The notes: a model not told the origin generated them from the letters alone. A DNA stretch of 64,000 nucleotides from Turnera subulata (GCA_028386065.3 JAKUCV010007776.1:225541-289540); one strand, 5' to 3'. Counted from the stretch's first letter, positions 34,613 to 47,467 are shown. Program-made: numbers and translations.

Positions 34613-35530
34613 TATATTGAGGAAGTATTGTGATTAAGTTTATTCCATAAGAGACTGTTTTAAATTTGATACGATTATATTAAAAATATAATAAGAAACT
34701 ATATGTTATTCATTGTTTATGATAGTCATCTCACTAACATAAGAGTAATGCTAATTTATTATTTTAAGTACTTAGTAGGAAGATTTCTATATATTCGCTT
34801 GATTATAATAAGAATTACATGTAAACCATTGTTATTTGGCAGTTCGTCCAACAAAATAAAAGTAATATTAGTTTATTATTTATAGTAGTAAGAGTATTTC
34901 TATATATTCGCTCTATTACAATAAGAACTAAATATCATTCATTGTTGTAAGAGGTTCGTTTAGCAAATGTATAGCATTCCCCACATATTTAGGGAGTATT
35001 ATGATTAAGTTATATTAAAAAAGTATTTTGATTAAGCTTATTCCATAAGAGTCTGTTTTGAATTTGATATGATTATATTAAAATTATAATAAAAAACTAT
35101 ATGTTGTACATTGTTTATGACAGTCGTCTCACTAAAATAAAAATAATGTTAATTTATTATTTTTAATACTCTGTAGGATTGTTTCTATATATTCTCTTGA
35201 TTATAATAAGAATTACATGTCACTTAATTAAATATTATTCATTGTTATCTAGTTCATTTCAACAAAATAAGAATAAAATATTAATTTATCATTATTAATA
35301 TTAAGTAGAGCTATTTTTTTATTTGAGTTAGTATTTTTATATATAGTACATAAAAACAACATGTCATTCATTATTGTATGACATGTCGTTTCAATTAAAT
35401 ACGGTAAGATATTAATTTTTTATTATTATTACTAAATAGGGTTATTTCTGTATTTTCGGCTGTTTCGCTGTCTTCGTCCTTTTATATATAGTATAGATAA
35501 CGGAGAGTCCTTCATCGTAGTCTTTATGTT
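34552..35530. repeat. AT-rich tandem duplication carrying the ClpP-like exon end
   Basis: AGAGGTTCGTTTAGCAAATG begins at 34552 and again at 34950, giving a unit of about 398 bp. The second copy again encodes SKCIAFP, now with the family Pro. Within the units a ~130-bp subrepeat with TTTCTATATATTCGC and ATAATAAGAATTACATG recurs at least four times, increasingly diverged towards 35530. Confidence 0.75.
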
Positions 35531-36711
35531 ATTTCTTTTTTGTAAGCACCTCCCCCCATATTTTTATTTTTTCTTCCTCAATCTCTTTTACAAAGTTATC
35601 TGTATCTATATTTTTTCGTGTCTATCTTTTTTATCCAAATGTTTTTCCTTCTGTTTCATTCAACTTATGTCACAAGAAAAACTAAAAACTAAAATTAACA
35701 TACCATTGCAAATCACATGGTTCTCTTTTTTGTTTTCTAATATACCAAATGATCCTCATAAATATAAATTAAGAAAAAATATTAATTATATTATGTTAGC
35801 TAATAAAGTATTTATCAATCATTATATATTAACAATGACTTTGCTTCTTTAAAGCTCATGTAGCTAAACAATTTATGAGTGGTACATAATGAATACAATA
35901 TAACATAATATAATATTTTGAGTTAATAGTAATCCAAGGAAAATTTATATATAAACACATTAACATTTATATTTATTTTCCCCTCCTTTTTGAAATCTAT
36001 AATATTTTCTATAACATTCTAAGCGTTCATCTTAATTTTTTTGTTGAAACTAAGTAAGTATCATCTAATAATAACATGAGTAACTATTTTAATAATTGAT
36101 CTTAATCACTTTATTTAGATTGTAATTTTTTTTCAAATCTATTTAATATAACTAACATAATGATGCAATATACCATACCAAAAAAAAGTAAAAAATCAAC
36201 TAAAATATTAATTAGTATACATACTGTGTAATAAAAAACTATCGGAAATAGAATAAATTTTTGCTGACCTAAAGAAATTAAATAAACGGGTTATATGTAA
36301 TTGATGAGGTTAGATTTATTATAACCAAATTTGGGCCTGGATCGAGTATCATGAGGCTAGATCTGCTAGTTAGAATCCTCGCTGATCCATATCTGGTTTG
36401 AACGACATTTTGTATATCTCTAAATCTTCACATATAGCCCACTCAAACAATTATTTAAGGGCAAGATTCCTTGAGTCCAATATATGCCTCTCATCCTACT
36501 TTGAGCAGTTCCTTTCTTTCCCAGGATTAGTCACAAGAGTCTTCCAAGTCTATGTGTCTTCATTGTGCAGGTGACACCTGAATCTAGCGAATCCTCCCAT
36601 CAGTAATGTTTTTTTCCCTATTTTCATTTAATACTGTTAAGAATTTTTTTTATTTTTTTTATCAAATATGAATAATAGTAGGGTTTACATAGTTTATCTA
36701 TCCCCTCCCTC
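35531..36711. other. AT-rich intergenic DNA, no gene recognised
   Basis: A 108-codon frame (35526-35852) is rich in Phe, Ile and Lys because of base composition and shows no motif. Otherwise nothing is recognised. Confidence 0.4.
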
Positions 36712-36721
36712 TTACGTGCTT

Positions 36722-37387
36722 TTTTTTTTTTAGAAAAGGAGCATTCTTCAGTCATATAAATAAATCTAAAGATCTGAAATTACATAGCTGAAGATCTAAT
36801 ATAGTAAAAACATAAGAAAAATCCAACAAAAGAATTCTTCTTAATCTACTACATAAAAATATATAACGTGATTTATCTCCTTCAATAGATGAATTACAAA
36901 GGCATACCACTCGCGACTTTACTCTCGCGAGCATCAGATCCAGATCCAGTAGGGTCCGTGCAGCAACCACCAAGCCAGCAGGTAAATGTGAGACATACGT
37001 GTGGGGGAGAATATCCCTTTGTTGGTAAATTTCTGTAGCAGATATAGAATCGTTCTTCAAATCGAATTTTCCTCCATGAACTTTGGCTCCCATAGACTTA
37101 TTTGAAACACCAAAAAAGGTGAGAAAACTCTAGAAGGAGAGAAAACAACTCACAAAAAGTGAGATAAAGCCCACAAAAAGTGAGACAAAACCCACAAAAA
37201 GTGGGAGTAAACCAACAAAACTAAAAATAAAAATAAAAACAAACTAGTTGAAAGAAATTTTGATGGGGGCTCACTGCCAGAAGAAAGTCGGCGGCAGCCC
37301 CAAATTGTAGATCTAGGGTTTTTCTCTAAGAGAAGGAGAGAAAAGAGAAAAGCCTAGTATGACTAAAGGGGGGCGTTTGGGGTTTGT
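36722..37387 (-). mobile_element. Poly(A)-tailed retroelement fragment, copy 1
   Basis: On the minus strand it ends in a long A-run (T-run from 36722). The flanks are near-identical 10-bp repeats TTACGTGCTT (36712-36721) and TTATGTGCTT (37388-37397). It shares most of its length with 42910-43451 in the same orientation, for example GTTGGTRAATTTCTG and ACTCTCGCG-GC. It has no convincing reading frame. A LINE 3' region or a LINE-dependent non-coding retroelement is most likely. The part near 37147-37205 is a run of CTCACAAAAAGTGAG-type hairpins. Confidence 0.65.
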
Positions 37388-37581
37388 TTATGTGCTTAAA
37401 ATACTCCACTAATATTTTCTTACCAACTTTTTTGTGCTTAAGATTTTCTTAGCTATCATTAAATATATTTTATGATCTTTTGGCAGTGCAGAAGAGGGCC
37501 ATGGCCATGGCAACATCCACTTCTTATGAGCTGTGTGTGTAAAGAAGCTAAATCTGATATAAGAATGACTTTCAACTTTAG

Positions 37582-40500
37582 TATAACGACCCGGGTAAAA
37601 TTTTCGTGATTTTTACCAAGTTGTTTTGACTTTTACGGTGGTTAATAAAATTTTATCGCGGTTAATCAAGAATTTTACCAACCCGAGTTAATTTTTATTA
37701 TTTTCGCTATTATTTTTATACTCTCAAAATTATTATCATTGTTATTATTGTTACCAATATTAATACTTTTACCATTATTATTATTATTATTATTACTTTC
37801 CTAATCAACATTAATAATAACACTCTTATTATTATTTTGCCAGGATATTTTTGTAGCAATAATTTATCGATTATAATTTAAAAAGAATTTTCATCTTTTA
37901 TTCCCATAATATTTAATAAATTAGTCCTTGGAAAATTATTTTAAATTTTATAAAAGAATAATTTCTAAATTATGTTTATATTTTCCAAAGATTAAATTAA
38001 AATGTTAAACACAAGGTTTAATACCGATACGCGTTTTGAAGTGTCTTTCGTTAACTGAGCCTCGGGTTTCAATTCCGAGACTTGGACGACGCTCAGGGGT
38101 ATTAATCAGATTTTCCGAGCTCAAATTGTATTTTCGGACTCGGGACGGAAAGACGACAGTACCCCTGCGATTTCGTCATTCCGACATAAAAATCCGGTAT
38201 GGCCAATCGTGGCTTGCCACGTGGCCACTCTTCTTTTCTCCTCTCTTTTCTTTCTTTTCCTCTTTCCCGGATTTTCTTCGTCCGGCCCTACCCCCTTTCT
38301 TTTCTTCTTTTCTTCGTTGTCTTCTTCTTCTTATTTTCTCCTTTCTTTTCTTTTTTTTTCTCCCCTATTTTCCTTCACGCCGGCCCCGTTATCTCTTCTT
38401 CCCTGTTTTCTTTTTGTTTTGTTTCCCTTTTTCCTTCTTTATTTTCACCTCCTCCTCCCCGATTTCTCTACACCCTCTCTCTCCCAACTTCTCCTTACTC
38501 TCCTCCTCTTCAATTCCTTTTCCTCCTCTGCCTTCCCCAAGCAAGCCGCTGCCTCTCCTCCCCTTCTCAAAACCATCATCACCCTCTTTCCTTGCCTTCA
38601 TCATCTCAACTCACCTTCCCCATCCTTTCTCCACGGGAAGCCAACCTGCTGTCCCCTAAACACCGATTCCACCTTCTCTTCAACGCGGCACCGCCGTGAT
38701 TGTCGCTCCGATCTCTTCCCTCCTCAAAACGGTCGCCGCTGCAATAGAGCGCCGCCGAGTCTTCTTCAGCAATCACCGCCGCCGTCTCGCTCCCTCCACC
38801 AATCGCGGCCGCCGTCTCGCTCCCTCCACCAATCGCGGCCGCCGACCTCTGCAACTGGTCATCGCCGTGACTGTTGCCCTGGCCTCCTCCGATCTGCCGC
38901 TTGCCGTCGCCGCCGCTTGGGTGAGAACCACGACGACCCTTGCCCCTTCCCTTCTGCCGTTTCTTTTCTTGTCTTTCTTCAAACCCGATTGAACTAATCG
39001 GGTCTTGTGGTTGTTTTTTTGGTTGTTGTGCGTTGGATGTTCTGTCGGTGTTGTTGTTGTCGTGGATTTGTGAATGGTTGCTGTCGGGATGGATGCGTAT
39101 GGCGTGATGTTGATGGTCTGGTTGGTGTTGATTGTTGTTGGTTGTGGGTGTGTTGCTGGCGATGAACAGTAGCTAGACAGTAGCCGTGAACAAGTAATCT
39201 GTGGAGTTCTTGGACCTGTGAACAGTGTTTGGCCGGAATCCGGCGAGGTTCCAGCAGTCCCGGGAATTTTCCGACGAGCTCAGAAATGGACCTGTTGGGT
39301 AAAACCCGAGCCTTGGACCCTTTTGCATCATAAATCGAACCCGAACGATATTAAATGGACTCGGACATCAAACGACGATTAATTAGATGATTAATTAAAC
39401 GATTAATTAACTTAAATAATATTAATCAATGATTTTATTTTATGCAATTTAATTTATGCTTTATTTATATTTTTATGCTTTTATTTTATTATGCTTTAAT
39501 TCAAATTTATGCACTTATTTACTTTATGCTTTTATTTAATTTTCCGATTGGGCTATTAAAAAGGCCCATAGTATTTAAATTTCCGTTTAATTTTATTTAT
39601 GTTTACCTGGGCTCGTAAAAGGCCCATTGAATTTAATTTCCGGTTTTATTGGGCTAAATATAATTAAAGTCCCATAATTTCTAATTTAATTAAGTCTTTG
39701 ATTTATTTAATTCGAAGTTGTTTTATTATTTTCTCCGATGGACTAAACGCAAGTGAAGGTCCCCTGGGCTTAATTTCTTAATTATGTTATTACGCTTCTA
39801 ATACGTTTAATTACCGTTTCTCTGGGCTAAATGATAATAGGCCCATACCTTATTTATTTATCAATTTCATTCTTGTATAAATATTACTACTACCTATACT
39901 TTCATCAGCTAAATAATTATAGATCTTAATTTATATTTTTGGCTATATATATGAGTTTATTTTGGGCTAAATTAATATTGGTTTCATATCAATTATTTCT
40001 ACCGATTTTATTCTTACATATAACCTGTGCAAGATTATTTTAAGACTTAATTATATTTTACTAATTTATCAGAAATATTTTATTAACAGTAATAATACTT
40101 TGAAATACTAATAGTTATAATATTTCAGTCCAATGATCTTGTTATATATTAAATCTAACTACTTAGTATGTACAAGTCTTGAATTTATATATTATTAAAT
40201 AACCTTTTTATTTTATAACGAGCTATGGTATCGTTATTATTTTTATTCTATCTATAATTCTCGGTTATATGTATATATACCACAACAATGTTTTATACCA
40301 TATATAGCATACATTAAATTCTTTCCGATGGTAATATTTCCTATTTGATGGTTTATTATCAAATATAATATTCAAATATCATTTTCGCGTATTTATCGCT
40401 TTCACTATTTTATAATCATTGGCTACTAAACAAATACGTATTTATTACTATTTTAATCGAGTATAAGTACTTTATGGAATATTATATACTTAGTAATATG

Positions 40501-41733
40501 ATTTCTTATATACGATTTAAACAACGTATTTATGAGTATGTATTTCTTATCTTAAGCGACCTAAGGGCCGGGATATCGGCTTGGGCGCTCGGTTTCGGTT
40601 TTTGATTTAATTAAGTATACTTGATATAACCGCTGGAAATAACCACCAAGTTGGAAGAACTGTTTGGTAATAAGATGATATGAAGACAGTAAAATGAACA
40701 GATAAGCCGTTTAATAAGAGTTAAACCGGTATCATGCATAATCATTTTTGTTGTGCATTATAAGTGATTATTGTGTTCCTGTATATATACATATAGGGTA
40801 TCGAGGTTTGACCGGATAGCAGTTTCAGAGACACATCAGGTGAGGATGGATAACCTTTGATATGTTGCACATAATACTGTGTTTTTTTCTCTGGTAATTA
40901 TTTGCTTGATTGAACTGCTGAGCCGATTGAGTTTGGTTGTGGTGTTATTGCTATTGTTGTTGATTTATTAATTGTGGATAACCTGAGATAATTGGATAAT
41001 TGGAAGTTGTGTTGACGACTTTATTGTCACTCGGAAAGTAGTGGTACGACTCGATGGTTAGAGACTGTTTTGTAGTGGCAATGATCTGGGTTACTTGTGA
41101 TAAGCATGTCTATGCTTGGGATGTCTATCCCAGTTTATTATATCTTTGGGATGTCTATCCCTGGGATCTATTTTTGGGATGTCGATCCCTGGGCTCTCTT
41201 GGTTTGATCTAGCACCCAGAACATGTTAATAACCAGGTACGACCCTAGCTTGTCCAGTGACAGGGGCCCGGAAGATAAAATTTGGTAATAATAATAAATG
41301 TTCTTTTGGTCTTGGCTCAGTCGTATTTTGGTAGAATCTTTGAGTTGTCTTTGCCTGTATTTTCTTCGAAAGTATTATGGTTGCTTGCATATCTCTGTTT
41401 ATCCATGGTCGGTGAGCACTTCGGACTCACCCCTCGCCTGCGGGGTTTCATCCCGTAGGATGAGTTGTTTGTAGTGCAGGAACGTACGAGGCAAGCTGCG
41501 GCGCACCCCTCGGGCAGGACTCGGATCCATTAGTTGCATCGGGCTTTGCATAATTTGACATTGAGTTATAAATGCTTCCGCTGTGCTGTTGATGTTGAGA
41601 TACCCGAGGTCGGGTGACATGATATTATCTTTGGGCCGTTGGGCCAGATTTTCCTGTTGTATTTTCTGTCTGTGCCACATGTTGGCACTGTTGTTCGGTA
41701 AATACTGTATGTAGGGTGGGTTGGGGTGTTTCA
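37582..41733 (+). mobile_element. Complete solo LTR (4.15 kb) of a gypsy-type element
   Basis: It starts TATAACGACCCGGGTAAA and ends GGGGTGTTTCA, with exact 5-bp duplications TTTAG at 37577-37581 and 41734-41738. The layout follows the long LTRs at 24.7-33.7 kb: a C-rich segment (38.2-38.9 kb), an AT-rich middle, a hairpin array (41103-41195), the phrase GGTACGACCCTAGCTT and the block CACTTCGGACTCACCCC (41409-41425). No interior is present, so it arose by recombination between two LTRs. Long frames over 38036-38997 are low-complexity Ser/Pro/Phe products of the C-rich segment. A 30-bp tandem duplication lies at about 38786-38845. Confidence 0.85.
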
Positions 41734-41738
41734 TTTAG

Positions 41739-42897
41739 GTCCAACACATAGATGAAAAAGATGGAAAAAGCTTTAATCCAATTAGAATTCAATATATATT
41801 TTTCTGTTTTTGCTATTGTATTAGTAGTTTTAGTGTGTAGGATTCACCTTGTCTATAAAAAAATTATATTCATAAATTTTATAATTTTTTATGATAAATG
41901 TTATTATGTGTTCAGATTTTATATTCATCCCATATGCTGTGTATTATTTTTCTAATTCACTTGTATAAATACTTTTAGTTTATTATTCACTTTAATTTAT
42001 AAAGAGGTTACATCTATAATTAATATTTTATTTAGCATCTCCAGCATCAGGCATTTACACAAACTTGTACGCAATATATTTTTTAGTACTAGTTTTACAC
42101 CAACTTTTTTCATATAGGTTTTTGTCTCGCCTGACTAGTCAGGCCATCGGTCTGTTCGACCCATCTAAACCAAATTAAACCCATTCTAAATTACAATTAC
42201 AGTTTTATTTACAATTTGGATCCATGCAAACAAAGTTAATCCAAAATTTGAAAATAAAGTTCGGTCCTTCTTGGAACATTGTTATTCGATCTGGATATTT
42301 GCCGATTTGGATAATGCGGTCAATCTACTCTCCATAAGGCCTGCCCTTAACGCTCGAGACAGAAGAACAGAAATTGAGAGAGATTTTGCATGTTATATAT
42401 TGCACCACTTTCTTATCAGTTTTAATTGGAGAGTACTCTCCACGAAAAATATCATCTGATCTAATTTTTTTTAATAGAAGAATAATTTGTTGGTGCAATT
42501 GGGAACAGACTTGAAGTCGATTCACGGTTGGATTAAACCAAGGTTGTTGAAATCGCATTCTACTTCACAACATGATCCGCTTGTTAAAATGTATGTTAAA
42601 AATATAGTAAAATCGTATATGAAGAAGACTTTATAAGTTTAATAATTTTTATTAAGAAGAAATATAAACGATCCGAATATATAGCACTTGTTGGTAAATA
42701 AACTTTAGATCAAATTCATATCAAATATGAACTCTTAATCTTATATGATGTAGACTATTTCTGTTCTAAAAATATATATATTTATTTAATAAACGATAAA
42801 CCAAAGTAATATATTACATGATATAAATACACCAAAAACAACAACAACAACATTTACATGGACCCTTGACGGCCCAAAGTATATATCCTCACTCCCC
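41739..42897. other. AT-rich intergenic DNA, nothing recognised
   Basis: No credible reading frame or bounded repeat was found. Confidence 0.4.
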
Positions 42898-42909
42898 TAT
42901 TGCAAAGTT

Positions 42910-43451
42910 TTTTTTCCTCATTTATATTAATAGATCAAAAGATCTAAGGATACATAATTGTAAACCTAATCGAACAAAAGTATGAAACAAATTTAACATA
43001 AGAATTCTTCCCAACTTACCACAAGGAAATACATAACAAGATTTATATCCTTCAAATGAGGATTTACAGAAGCGTTTTACTCTCGCGGGCGTCATAACCT
43101 GTATCGTCCGTTCAACAACCACAAAGCCAACAGGTGAAGGTGATGCATATCTGCGGGGGGAAATATCTCTTTGTTGGTGAATTTCTGCAGTAGATAGAGA
43201 ATTGTTCTTGAAGTTGAATCTTCCTCCATTGCTTTTGGCTCATATAGTCTTATTTGAATCACTCAAAAAAGATTAAAAAGCTTCTCATTGAGAAAACAAA
43301 CCCACAAAAAGTAGGACTAAAATCACAAAAAGTGAGATATAACTCACAAAAAGTGAAAATAAACCAACAAAACTGAAAACTAAAGAAAAAAAATTAATTG
43401 GTGGGTAGCTTACCGCCGGAAAGAGAGTCAACGGTGGCAACCCCAACACCA
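42910..43451 (-). mobile_element. Poly(A)-tailed retroelement fragment, copy 2
   Basis: It has the same orientation and sequence family as 36722-37387. It ends in an A-run on the minus strand. TATTGCAAAGTT (42898-42909) and TACTGCAAAGTT (43452-43463) flank it as a 12-bp duplication with one mismatch. It is shorter at its 5' side, as expected for incomplete reverse transcription. It keeps the CACAAAAAGTG hairpin run at 43301-43356. Confidence 0.65.
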
Positions 43452-43774
43452 TACTGCAAAGTTAGAAACACAAAGGCAATACAAACAAATTAACCGCCTT
43501 CTTCATTCACAAATTACAAGAAATATTTTCTCAAAAAAAAATTACAAGGAACATATTTACGAATGGAAAAATTCCCAAATTCGTGTGAATCCCCACAGGG
43601 AGTCCCGGCAATAGAGATTGGGATGGGTGCCTTTTCTGACCCGCGGAAGCGGGCATGGGCCAACTTTCTACCCGAAGTAACGATTGCCGACTTTCTACCC
43701 GAAGTCACGACTGTTTCTTCTTTCCTACACTCAACGGACAATACATGTATTATGTAAAAAGCTATATGGAATTT

Positions 43775-43912
43775 GGTTTGACCCGGGTTGCACACCTAGT
43801 TATAGTAGGTGAGTCTTCAAATGAAAAATTTTTGCATACACGAGGACTCAAATCCTAGACCTCGCTAATGCAGAACCAAATCGCTTCCCATGTAGACCAA
43901 CACCACGGTGGT
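43775..43912 (-). mobile_element. Diverged copy of the tRNA-derived SINE
   Basis: The minus strand repeats the layout of the SINE at 21701-21823, including GGTTGGTC-like and B-box-like phrases (AGGATTTGAGTCCTCGTGTA). The B box has lost its GGTTC core, so it is probably silent. Approximate 15-bp flanks start AGCTATA on both sides (43760-43774, 43913-43927) with three mismatches. Confidence 0.7.
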
Positions 43913-44271
43913 AGCTATACGACTTTTTTAGCAACACATAGTGGATAGATGCATAACTCTATCTAATTAATAGTTTGCCCTCATTGTTTCCTTTTTTCTA
44001 CTTTTTTTCTCTCTTGATGAGTGTCCGATGCCAAAAAAAATAAACGAGAAAGAAAAAGAATCAACAATTTCTTTCTTGATTTGCTCTATTCAACATTGTT
44101 ACTAACACGTTAGAAGTATCAAATGTTATTTATTTATTTGTTGTTAATTAGAATGAACATGCAGTTACAGGTAATTATATTTCAAAAGAAGAGTTACTGT
44201 CTCACATTAGCCGGAAACAATTCTTTTAAGTAATTTGTTTAGAATTGTGATGTATTATGTTGTGCAAGTAA

Positions 44272-46277
44272 CACTCTGTTTGGTATCAAATCCAAATTGG
44301 ATTTGAATTCAATTCATTAAAAATTTAGAATTTGAATTCTTTATGAAATCAATTCCTATGTTTGGTATAATTTTTAATAATGAGGAATTGAATTCAATTC
44401 TAATGTTTGGTATAAATCAAATTATCAATTGAATTGTCAAAATTACTTAGTTGTCCTTTCTTGACTTTTTGGCTTTTTCCTTAACAACGTCTATTTCCAA
44501 AAACAAAACTCTACCAAATCCTCAAATTCTGTGGTGTAAATGGGATGTGAATACAATCATGTCCACCTAGAGAATTGATTAGATGCCACCAATTAAGATT
44601 AGGCATTAATTAATTAAGAACTTTTAAAATGGGGCATTAAAACGTCATTTACTGGACACTAGCTAGTAGAAAAGAGAAGTCAACCGTTTTCACTTCTGGG
44701 GATGAATAAAGGGTGGCTTGAAAAACTAACGCTGACTAGTAATTTCCTGATGTGAATTGAATGCAGAAAATCTCAGAGTTATACGAATGCATAGTCAGTT
44801 TCCAAAACAAGGGAGAAATAAAAACCTTAATATCAACAAAAAGAGTGCATAAACAAGAATCATACAAAAAAAAAAATTCATGCTGTACTACACACGCTAA
44901 CTGGAAATTGAACCCACAAGGTTTCTTTTTTCTTAAAAGCATGCAAAGATAGTAATGACATGTAGTAACTTGCAGGCAGCAGACTTGCTTCAAAACTTGT
45001 CCAGTGTAAACAACATTACAAAATCTCAAGTAGAGTAGAGCAATCACAAACAAAGAATTCTGGAGTCACAAATAGAGGAAGGAGACAAATATATATAACA
45101 AATCAATGTCCCATTTTTCGCATTAGCCACTCGCTTCGCAATTCTTCAGGACACGCAAAGAAGGTCCCAATCAGATTTGGATGGACAACAAGCCAATCAA
45201 CAGCATCACAAAGCGCCATTCCCTTTAATCCGAGCTTCCCCATTGCTTCAAACATCTCTTCTTCCGTCCATACACGCCTATTAGTGGTCAAAATGGCATT
45301 TGCAACTTGTTTCATCGCACTAGTCACTTTTGTGAACCACATAACTACAACAATCCCTATAGAGCCTCATTATTAACTGCAATGATATTCACATATATAA
45401 GACTCATATATCAGGGATCCTGTAAAGGGATTCTGGAGCTAGATGATGATGATTTAGAGACTACCAATTAATCATTATAGACTAAACTCAGTTCCATATT
45501 ACTGAAGGTGATATTAGACTAGACAATAATTTCGAGACTAAATATAGACTAAAGTCAGTTAAGTATGACTTGAGGGGATGAATGACAGACATGAAGTTCA
45601 ACCATCATCAGTAAGAAACAAGTAAAATCGCAGGACGCATAAACAATCACTAACAACAACTGAAAAGGGAAAACAATCAAAATCAAGAAAACCCATAAAA
45701 CAGAAAAAGGCATAGAGTAGACCAGACTCAGAATTTACAACAACTGCAAAGAGAAGCATTAGACAGTTTGACAGTTGACTGAAACTTACCCAGAAGAAGA
45801 AGACGTCAAGCTCTACCTCCACGTCGGCAGCAACTCCCCTCCCGCCAAGTGGGTCGTCTCCGAAAAGCTCTCCTCTTACCGATGTGGGAGACGCAGAGGG
45901 TGACAGTGGCAGAGTGGAGGAGCCGGTGAGAGTGACTGGGGATTTGTTGAAAGAGTTTGAGGAGGCTGCAAATGGGGCTGTAGAGCTAGAGGAGGAACGG
46001 GAAACAAAGAAGAGAAGAAATTAGGTTGAAATTTTTTTTGTAATTAAAACAAAAATGTAAGGTCATTTTTGTCATTTGGATATACCAGCAACTTTCCAAC
46101 GAAAATGAATTCCAAATCCGAGCTGTTTTGATGTGATTTGAAATATTCATCAAATATTGGTTCAAAAATAAAAAATGAAATTCAATTCCAATTTTAAGTT
46201 GTGTAGAATTATAACAAGCAAAGGAATTGAATTCAATTCTTGGAATTGAAATCAATTCCACGATACCAAACGCACTG
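44272..46277. mobile_element. PIF/Harbinger-type DNA transposon, internally deleted
   Basis: The ends are CACTCTGTTTGGTATC and, inverted, CAGTGCGTTTGGTATC, flanked by the 3-bp duplication TAA (44269-44271, 46278-46280). The subterminal parts are full of GAATTGAATTCAATTC-like palindromes. Autonomous members encode a DDE transposase and a separate Myb/SANT-like protein. Only a remnant of the latter is seen here, so this copy would depend on another for movement. Confidence 0.8.
45103..45342 (-). pseudogene. Myb/SANT-like accessory protein of the Harbinger element, C-terminal exon
   Basis: The 79-codon frame resembles the C-terminal part of the Myb/SANT-like proteins associated with Harbinger elements and related plant genes: a helix-rich segment ending CPEELRSEWLMRKMGH. 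The Myb domain itself, which binds the element ends and recruits the transposase, is not seen. A plausible upstream exon on the same strand ends at a GTAAGT donor near 45790, preceded by an Asp/Val-rich stretch from about 45850. Splicing between them is inferred. The function is likely lost. Confidence 0.45.
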
Positions 46278-46280
46278 TAA

Positions 46281-47467
46281 AGGAATAGAACTTGATTTAA
46301 AAAAAAAAAGGAATAAAACAACTCTCGCACACATGGGCTTGGTTTCGCCGTTTTATTATTGATTTCTAGTCCTCCTCCCTATGAAAGCATCGACCACCGA
46401 AACATTATTGACACAAATAGAGGATACAATTAGGGTAATATTGTAACGCACTAGTGAATTGCACTTCCACTTTGAATATCTACAAATAACTTTTTTTTTT
46501 ACCAACAATATCTACAAATAACTTGATAAGAAAACAGTGCAACACATTTTCTAGCTAATATTGCACTTGATGTACAAATTGGTCACAGTTTATAGGGTAA
46601 CGCTGCCGCTTTTTCCACCAAGAAAAGGATTGTTTATCCTGAGAATTTGAGTAAGATAATTTCTTGCGGAAGATACAATAACAAAACCAAGAAACTTCTG
46701 CCCTTTCCAATTTGTCAGTTCCATCAGACGGCAGTGGCCCTTGTTGGGGGGATGCAATACGCAAAAGAGGATTTTTTACGCTATCTGATCCTGATATGAT
46801 AATCTGTCTTCTGGAAGCTTATTAGGCAACAAAGTAAAAACAAACCACTTTAATAACCTCTTATCTCAGAATAAAAATCATTTTAAATCCGCTGCACGAC
46901 TTAGGCAGGCTAATTAGAGTGACTGGGTAAAGAAAACAGAGGCCATCAGATTCCCTACCAAAACCGAAGCAAAACATCAGATTTTGAAAGATCCAAAACA
47001 CAATCCAAAACTAGACACCAACCCTCTATAATCCGTGGCACTTTCAGCTTCTACTACATCCTACAAGTACCCTGTAAATAGCCATTAGGAAATAGAATAA
47101 TGTTTTTGTGGCAGGCCCCCACCACACAAAAGTCAATAAACCCCGCACCTCACTGCAAAATAAGTCAATAACCCAACAAGACTCCCAACTCCAAAAGTTC
47201 AAAGTCCCCAGGTGCAAGCTCCTCCTATCTATCTATCTATCTCCTTATTGATTCACATTTCATTCATTCGCTCCCTTTCTTTGACACATATGCCTATACA
47301 TCAATACACCTTCCATTAATCCTTTCGCTGTGTGTTGTTTGCTTTGTTTTTGAGCAACCATCAAAATCACCAATCCCAAACTGACCTAAACCAAGAAGAA
47401 AACAAACAAACCATTCCATTGGCAAATGAGAACAAAGTTCACTTGCACCCACCTGCATTAATTAGCG
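46281..47467. other. Upstream region of the ATL gene
   Basis: No other gene was recognised. The last 300 bp before the ATG are C-rich and pyrimidine-rich with a (CTAT)n microsatellite at 47225-47241, as is common in plant 5' leaders. No clear TATA box was found. A duplicated phrase ATATCTACAAATAACTT occurs at 46475 and 46508 on either side of a T-run. Confidence 0.4.

Noticed and set aside
35526..35852. 108-codon Phe/Ile/Lys-rich frame
   Set aside because: Its composition follows the extreme AT content and no motif is recognised.
38036..38997. Three long frames rich in Phe, Ser and Pro
   Set aside because: They come from the pyrimidine-rich segment of the solo LTR and have no domain or codon signal.
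46555..46764. Minus-strand 69-codon frame near the ATL gene
   Set aside because: There is no recognisable motif and no splice-supported extension.
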